A stretch of DNA of 9,381 bases, from NCBI GenBank assembly GCA_903896775.1, contig CAITZE010000216.1, positions 1-9,381 of the forward strand, read 5' to 3'. Numbering within the stretch: the stretch's first letter is position 1; the number at the start of each line of letters is the position of its first letter. Positions 5,631 to 9,381 of this stretch are shown piece by piece. Source of the DNA: an uncultured bacterium (lineage in GTDB: Bacteria > Pseudomonadota > Alphaproteobacteria > Rhodospirillales > Rhodospirillaceae). The position numbers and the translations under genes were made by a program. The notes under the pieces were generated by a model that saw only the letters and a program-made list of their open reading frames with translations, was not told the origin of the DNA and searched no databases.

Positions 5631-6653
5631 TTAATTCCGCGACTTATCCACAAGCTTATTGCCCTTGGCGAGCCAGGGCATCATGGCGCGAAGACGGGCG
5701 CCGACTTCCTCGATCGGATGGGCGGCATGGTTACGACGGATCGCCTTGAAACTGGGCTGGCCGGCCTTGCATTCCAGCATCCAGTCTCGAACAAAACGGC
5801 CCGACTGAATGTCTTCGAGAATTTTCTTCATTTCCTTCTTAGTCTCGGCCGTGATCACGCGCGGACCAGAAACATAATCGCCGTATTCGGCAGTGTTGGA
5901 GATCGAGTAGCGCATGGTGGCCATGCCGCCTTCGTACATCAGATCGACGATCAGTTTCAGTTCGTGCAAGCATTCGAAGTAAGCCATCTCCGGCGCGTAA
6001 CCGGCTTCGACGAGCGTCTCGAACCCGGCTTGCACCAGCGCAGTCGCGCCGCCGCAGAGAACAGCTTGTTCGCCAAACAGATCGGTCTCGCACTCTTCTT
6101 TGAAATTGGTCTCGATGATGCCAGCGCGACCGCCACCGATGGCCGACGCATAAGACAGCGCCAGTTCCATGGCATTGCCGGAGGCGTTCTGCGCAATCGC
6201 GACAAGGCAAGGCACGCCCGCACCGCGCAGGTATTCGGAGCGCACGGTGTGGCCGGGGCCCTTCGGCGCGATCATGAACACATCGAGATCGGCGCGCGGC
6301 TCGATCAATTTGAAATGCACGTTGAGACCGTGCGCGAACATCAAAGCAGCGCCCTGCTTCAAATTCGGCGCGATGTCCTTGTTATAAATTTCGGCCTGCA
6401 ATTCGTCGGGCGTCAGGATCATCATCAGGTCTGCCCACTTGGCGGCTTCCGCCGGGGTCATGACTTTCAGATTTTCGCCTTCGGCTTTTTTACGCGTGGC
6501 CGAGCCTTCCTTCAGCGCCACAACAACGTCTTTCACGCCGGAATCGCGCAGGTTAAGCACATGGGCATGGCCCTGGCTGCCATAGCCGACGACGGCAATC
6601 TTCTTGCCTTTGATCAGGTTCACATCGGCGTCGCGATCGTAATAGACACGCAT
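5631..6653 (-). CDS. ilvC: Ketol-acid reductoisomerase, class I (short form)
   Basis: This enzyme converts acetolactate or acetohydroxybutyrate to the dihydroxy acid by Mg-dependent alkyl migration and NADPH reduction, step two of valine/isoleucine synthesis. It is 340 residues, typical of class I. The Rossmann domain carries GYGSQGHAH at 23-31. The cofactor loop LKEGSATRKKA (47-57) has Ser51 and Thr53 placed to hold the NADPH 2'-phosphate, so NADPH rather than NADH use is expected. Conserved His108 is present. The helical domain has metal ligands Asp191 and Glu195 (TDLFGEQ), Glu227 and Glu231, and substrate-contact Ser252 (SISNTAEYG). The ATG has AGGGA six bases upstream. It lies 75 bases after ilvN with no terminator between them and is followed by a strong one, so it is the last gene of ilvBNC. 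Confidence 0.98.
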   Translation of the reverse strand: MRVYYDRDADVNLIKGKKIAVVGYGSQGHAHVLNLRDSGVKDVVVALKEGSATRKKAEGENLKVMTPAEAAKWADLMMILTPDELQAEIYNKDIAPNLKQGAALMFAHGLNVHFKLIEPRADLDVFMIAPKGPGHTVRSEYLRGAGVPCLVAIAQNASGNAMELALSYASAIGGGRAGIIETNFKEECETDLFGEQAVLCGGATALVQAGFETLVEAGYAPEMAYFECLHELKLIVDLMYEGGMATMRYSISNTAEYGDYVSGPRVITAETKKEMKKILEDIQSGRFVRDWMLECKAGQPSFKAIRRNHAAHPIEEVGARLRAMMPWLAKGNKLVDKSRN

Positions 6654-6728
6654 GGGTCGTCCCTTTCTTTTTTCTTCAGCTCGAATGTTGATGGGCCGCG
6701 GCGTTATGCGCCGACGGTTGGAATTTAC

Positions 6729-7385
6729 TTAGTTCTTCTCAATACCTGCCGCACCGCGCGCAATGGCAGCGACGCCTGTACGTGAAACTTCCACCAGACC
6801 GAGCGGCTTCATGAGGTCAATGAAAGCATCGACTTTATCGGTATTACCGACGACTTCGAACACAAACGACTGCGTACTGGAGTCCACGACATTAGCGCGG
6901 AAAATGTCGCCAATGCGCAAAGCCTCGACTCGCTTTTCGCCAACACCGGCTACCTTCACGAGCGCGAGTTCACGCGCAACCGACGGACCGTCGTCAGTCA
7001 GGTCGCGCACCACATGCACCGGCACCAAGCGGCCGAGCTGGGCTTTCACCTGCTCGATAATCTGATGCGTACCCAATGTCGCAAGATTGATACGTGACAA
7101 ACCGCGCTCGCGATCGACTTCCGAGACGGTCAGACTTTCAATGTTGTAGCCGCGCCCCGCCACCATGCCGATGACACGCGCGAGGACACCGGCCTCGTTG
7201 TCGACCAAAAGCGAGACAATATGCCGGTAAGTGTCTTTATCCTTCAGGCGCGCCATCGGGATCATGCCCTCGTAGAGATTCGAAGACTGCTCAGTCTCAA
7301 TCTTGGCGGCACGCTTCGGCGCCGCTTTTGGCGCGGGTTTTTTGGCGGATATCTTGCTCCGCGTAGCGGCGGCTTTTTTGGCCAT
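6729..7385 (-). CDS. ilvN: Acetolactate synthase small (regulatory) subunit with basic N-terminal extension
   Basis: This is the regulatory partner of IlvB; it raises activity and confers valine feedback inhibition. The ACT domain spans about 54-128 (SLLVDNEAGVLARVIG at 58-73, GRGYNIESLTV at 78-88) and the C-terminal domain about 138-210. The total of 218 residues exceeds the usual 160-190. Before Met44 lies a tail rich in Lys, Ala and Pro (KKAAATRSKISAKKPAPK and onward), unlike ordinary IlvN starts. The ATG at 7385 has only a weak ribosome site. The in-frame Met44 (codon at 7254-7256) has GAGGG about 10 bases upstream and would give a normal 175-residue protein, so the true start is uncertain. 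The tail reads as real coding sequence. It lies 30 bases after ilvB. Confidence 0.94.
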   Translation of the reverse strand: MAKKAAATRSKISAKKPAPKAAPKRAAKIETEQSSNLYEGMIPMARLKDKDTYRHIVSLLVDNEAGVLARVIGMVAGRGYNIESLTVSEVDRERGLSRINLATLGTHQIIEQVKAQLGRLVPVHVVRDLTDDGPSVARELALVKVAGVGEKRVEALRIGDIFRANVVDSSTQSFVFEVVGNTDKVDAFIDLMKPLGLVEVSRTGVAAIARGAAGIEKN

Positions 7386-7415
7386 GATGTTTTGCCTATC
7401 TAAATTGTCGCCGGC

Positions 7416-9224
7416 TTATACCAGCGCCAAGCCTTCCCCGGTTATGGCTTTGCCCGTTTTCTCGCTCGTCCCCAAAATCATCTCGTTATGGGCTTTGCCG
7501 GACGGGATCATCGGGTAGCAATTTTCCTTTTGATCCACGATCACGTCGCAGACCACCGGACGCTTGATGGAGATCATTTCCTTGATGGTGTCGTCAACTT
7601 TGGCAGGGTCACTGACGCGCATACCGACGCAACCAAAAGCCTCGGCCAACTTCACGAAGTCCGGCAATGCTTCGCTATAGCTTTCGGAATAGCGGCTGCC
7701 GTGCAGCAGTTCCTGCCACTGGCGCACCATCCCCATATATTGGTTGTTGATGATGAACACCTTCACCGGCAGGCGGAACTGCACAGCGGTAGAGAGTTCC
7801 TGGATGTTCATCATGATCGACGCTTCACCGGCGATATCCACCACCAGCGCATCGGGATGGGCAATCTGCACGCCGACAGCCGCCGGCAGGCCATAACCCA
7901 TCGTGCCGAGACCACCGGAAGTCAGCCAATGGTTGGGCTCTTCGAAGCGGCAAAATTGCGCCGCCCACATCTGATGCTGACCCACTTCGGTCGTGATGTA
8001 GGTATCGCGATCTTTCGTCAGCTCATGCAAACGCTGAATAGCGTACTGCGGCTTGATGATCTTGCCGCGCTGTTCGTAGTGCAGTGAATCGCGCGCCTGC
8101 CATTCGGCGATCTGGCGCCACCACGCCTTCAACGCCTTTTGATCGGCCTGATAGCGTTTGGCTTTCCACAGCGCGATCATTTCTTCCAGCACGGCAGCGC
8201 AATCGCCCACCACTGGGATATCGACGATCACGTTTTTGTTGATCGAGGAGGGATCGATGTCGACGTGGATCTTCTTTGAATCCGGCGCGAAGAACTTCAA
8301 GTTGCCGGTGATACGGTCATCGAAGCGCGCGCCGATATTGATCATGACGTCGCAGCCGTGCATGGCAAGATTGGCTTCGTAGGTGCCATGCATGCCCAAC
8401 ATGCCGAGCCACTTGTCGCCCGACGCCGGATAAGCGCCGAGACCCATCAAGGTCGAGGTGATCGGAAAGCCAGTCAGCTCCACAAATTCACGCAACAGCT
8501 TCGATGCCTTTGGGCCGGCGTTGATAATGCCGCCGCCTGTATAGAACACCGGTTTCTTGGCGCTCGCCATCAAGGCAACCGCGGCGGCTACAGCCGATGC
8601 ATCAGGCTTGGTCTTGGGACGATAGGTTTTGTGCTGCTGACGATTAACGCCGCGCGGCGCCGTGGTGTAGGTGCCCATGGCCATCGCCACGTCCTTCGGC
8701 AGATCGACCACAACCGGACCGGGACGTCCCGAACGCGCCACATAAAATGCTTCGTGAATCACGCGCGACAACTGGTTCACGTCCCGCACCAGATAATTGT
8801 GTTTGGTGCAGGGGCGCGTGATGCCGACAGTGTCGGCTTCCTGGAACGCATCATTGCCGATGAGATGCGTCGGCACCTGACCGGTCAGACATACGATGGG
8901 GATTGAATCCATCAGGGCATCGGTGAGGCCGGTGACGGCATTAGTAGCGCCGGGGCCGGAGGTGACCAGCACGCAGCCGACTTTGCCCGTGGACCGCGCA
9001 TAGCCTTCCGCGGCATGGACCGCACCTTGCTCGTGACGCACCAGCACGTGACGGATGCTGTTTTGTTTGAACAGTTCGTCATAAATCGGCAGCACGGCGC
9101 CGCCGGGATAACCGAAGACGACCTCGACGCCCTGTTCCTCCAGGGCTTTCAAGATGAGTCGGGCGCCGACGAAGAGTTCCCCCGTCTGGGCACCGTTGTC
9201 CGCCTTTAACGCTTCCGCAGCCAT
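7416..9224 (-). CDS. ilvB: Acetolactate (acetohydroxyacid) synthase large subunit
   Basis: This ThDP-, FAD- and Mg-dependent catalytic subunit makes acetolactate from pyruvate and acetohydroxybutyrate from pyruvate plus 2-ketobutyrate. It is 602 residues. The N-terminal ThDP domain has FGYPGGAVLPIYDEL at 37-51 and the cofactor-activating Glu65 in RHEQ. The central FAD-linked domain includes INIGARFDDRITGN. The C-terminal domain has the ThDP/Mg motif at 466-494: it reads GEAS then, 27 residues on, Asn494 in INNQYMGMVRQWQELLHG. The family usually has Asp where Glu467 stands. The C-terminus CYPMIPSGKAHNEMI is typical of biosynthetic AHAS. The ATG has GAGGA 7 bases upstream. Adjacent ilvN and ilvC support a biosynthetic, not catabolic, enzyme. 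Glyoxylate carboligase or pyruvate oxidase are excluded by context and motifs. Confidence 0.98.
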   Translation of the reverse strand: MAAEALKADNGAQTGELFVGARLILKALEEQGVEVVFGYPGGAVLPIYDELFKQNSIRHVLVRHEQGAVHAAEGYARSTGKVGCVLVTSGPGATNAVTGLTDALMDSIPIVCLTGQVPTHLIGNDAFQEADTVGITRPCTKHNYLVRDVNQLSRVIHEAFYVARSGRPGPVVVDLPKDVAMAMGTYTTAPRGVNRQQHKTYRPKTKPDASAVAAAVALMASAKKPVFYTGGGIINAGPKASKLLREFVELTGFPITSTLMGLGAYPASGDKWLGMLGMHGTYEANLAMHGCDVMINIGARFDDRITGNLKFFAPDSKKIHVDIDPSSINKNVIVDIPVVGDCAAVLEEMIALWKAKRYQADQKALKAWWRQIAEWQARDSLHYEQRGKIIKPQYAIQRLHELTKDRDTYITTEVGQHQMWAAQFCRFEEPNHWLTSGGLGTMGYGLPAAVGVQIAHPDALVVDIAGEASIMMNIQELSTAVQFRLPVKVFIINNQYMGMVRQWQELLHGSRYSESYSEALPDFVKLAEAFGCVGMRVSDPAKVDDTIKEMISIKRPVVCDVIVDQKENCYPMIPSGKAHNEMILGTSEKTGKAITGEGLALV

Positions 9225-9245
9225 GACCTAGTCCTCTAACAACGC

Positions 9246-9290
9246 TCAAACCCGCTGCAAAGCCGCGAAATATGCGGCTTTTACATGCAT
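9246..9290 (-). other. Possible 14-codon upstream ORF in the ilvB leader
   Basis: An ATG-initiated ORF, MHVKAAYFAALQRV, ends in TGA 21 bases before the ilvB start codon. It has no visible Shine-Dalgarno and no run of Ile, Val or Leu codons, though it has four Ala, two Val and one Leu. It spans the whole inner hairpin and ends at the base of the outer stem, as a leader peptide would. It could equally be chance. Confidence is low. Confidence 0.2.
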
Positions 9291-9302
9291 TACGGCGGGC
9301 TT
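9248..9302 (-). promoter_or_regulatory. Two-tier hairpin in the ilvB 5' leader
   Basis: The inner stem is perfect: AAAGCCGC with GCGGCTTT (9274-9281 with 9259-9266), 8 bp around a 7-base loop. An outer stem pairs AAGCCCGC with GCGGGTTT (9295-9302 with 9248-9255), 8 bp including one G-U. The predicted transcript start lies a few bases upstream, so nearly the whole leader is one folded unit ending about 16 bases before the GAGGA of ilvB. Only three T follow each stem on this strand. On the plus strand the inner hairpin is followed by TTTTA and could stop antisense transcription. Confidence 0.5.
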
Positions 9303-9311
9303 CGGGGCGGG

Positions 9312-9340
9312 AACCTAGTCGCGGGGTCGGATCAGGTCAA
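9312..9340 (-). promoter_or_regulatory. Candidate sigma-70 promoter of ilvBNC
   Basis: TTGACC (9335-9340) and TAGGTT (9312-9317) are separated by exactly 17 bases. The -35 matches TTGACA at five of six positions; the -10 is weak. A run of six T and A/T-rich sequence lie just upstream, as an UP element or the tail of an upstream gene's terminator would. Transcription would start near 9305, about 80 bases before ilvB. The remaining 9341-9381 holds no gene that I can see. Confidence 0.45.
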
Positions 9341-9381
9341 CAAAAAACGACGAATATTTGAAAAGATTTCCTGCTTTAAAC

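Noticed and set aside
6699..6713. Short hairpin CGGCG-loop-CGCCG between ilvN and ilvC
   Set aside because: It has only five base pairs and no T tract. It is too weak to call a terminator or regulator, and ilvN-ilvC co-transcription is more likely.
5484..6785. A 433-codon plus-strand open frame opposite ilvC
   Set aside because: It is antisense to the canonical IlvC, has no recognisable domain, and its composition (His/Arg/Gln-rich) is that of a reverse-frame shadow of GC-biased codons.
1..9381. Mobile elements, CRISPR arrays, tRNA/rRNA genes or a defence system
   Set aside because: No such signature was seen; every long conserved frame is an identifiable core gene with uniform codon use.

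Overview
The window is ordinary chromosomal core sequence from an alphaproteobacterium. All eight recognised protein genes lie on the minus strand, so transcription runs from high to low coordinates. Reading along transcription they are ilvB, ilvN, ilvC, leuA, mreB, mreC, mreD and the first two thirds or so of mrdA (PBP2), which runs off the left edge. The GC content looks moderately high by eye, in the high fifties. The leuA-to-mreB adjacency and the alphaproteobacterial style of IlvB suggest a Rhodospirillales-like or other early-branching alphaproteobacterium. This placement is an inference and was not checked by any search.

Region by region: 9225-9381 is the ilvB control region, with a candidate sigma-70 promoter and a 5' leader that folds into a two-tier hairpin. 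7416-9224 encodes the acetohydroxyacid synthase large subunit, 6729-7385 its ACT-domain regulatory subunit with an unusual lysine/alanine-rich N-terminus, and 5631-6653 ketol-acid reductoisomerase. These three probably form one operon, closed by a terminator at 5565-5624. 5156-5564 is a long leader in front of leuA and the most interesting non-coding stretch. It holds a candidate promoter, a 25-bp dyad over its -35 box, a 46-codon leucine-rich leader ORF with a good Shine-Dalgarno, and nested RNA stems built on the last leucine codons. 3608-5155 is leuA, followed by a strong hairpin. 1-3481 is the rod-shape operon mreB-mreC-mreD-mrdA, with a perfect hairpin between mreB and mreC.

The two halves do different jobs. 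IlvBN and IlvC carry out the first two steps of valine/isoleucine synthesis, and IlvB also makes the precursor for the leucine branch, which LeuA opens. MreB, MreC, MreD and PBP2 form the elongasome, which directs side-wall peptidoglycan synthesis. No mobile element, CRISPR array, tRNA, rRNA or accessory system was seen. The candidate novelty is regulatory: a leucine-responsive attenuator in front of leuA and a structured ilvB leader. All promoter and RNA-structure calls come from reading by eye without folding software.
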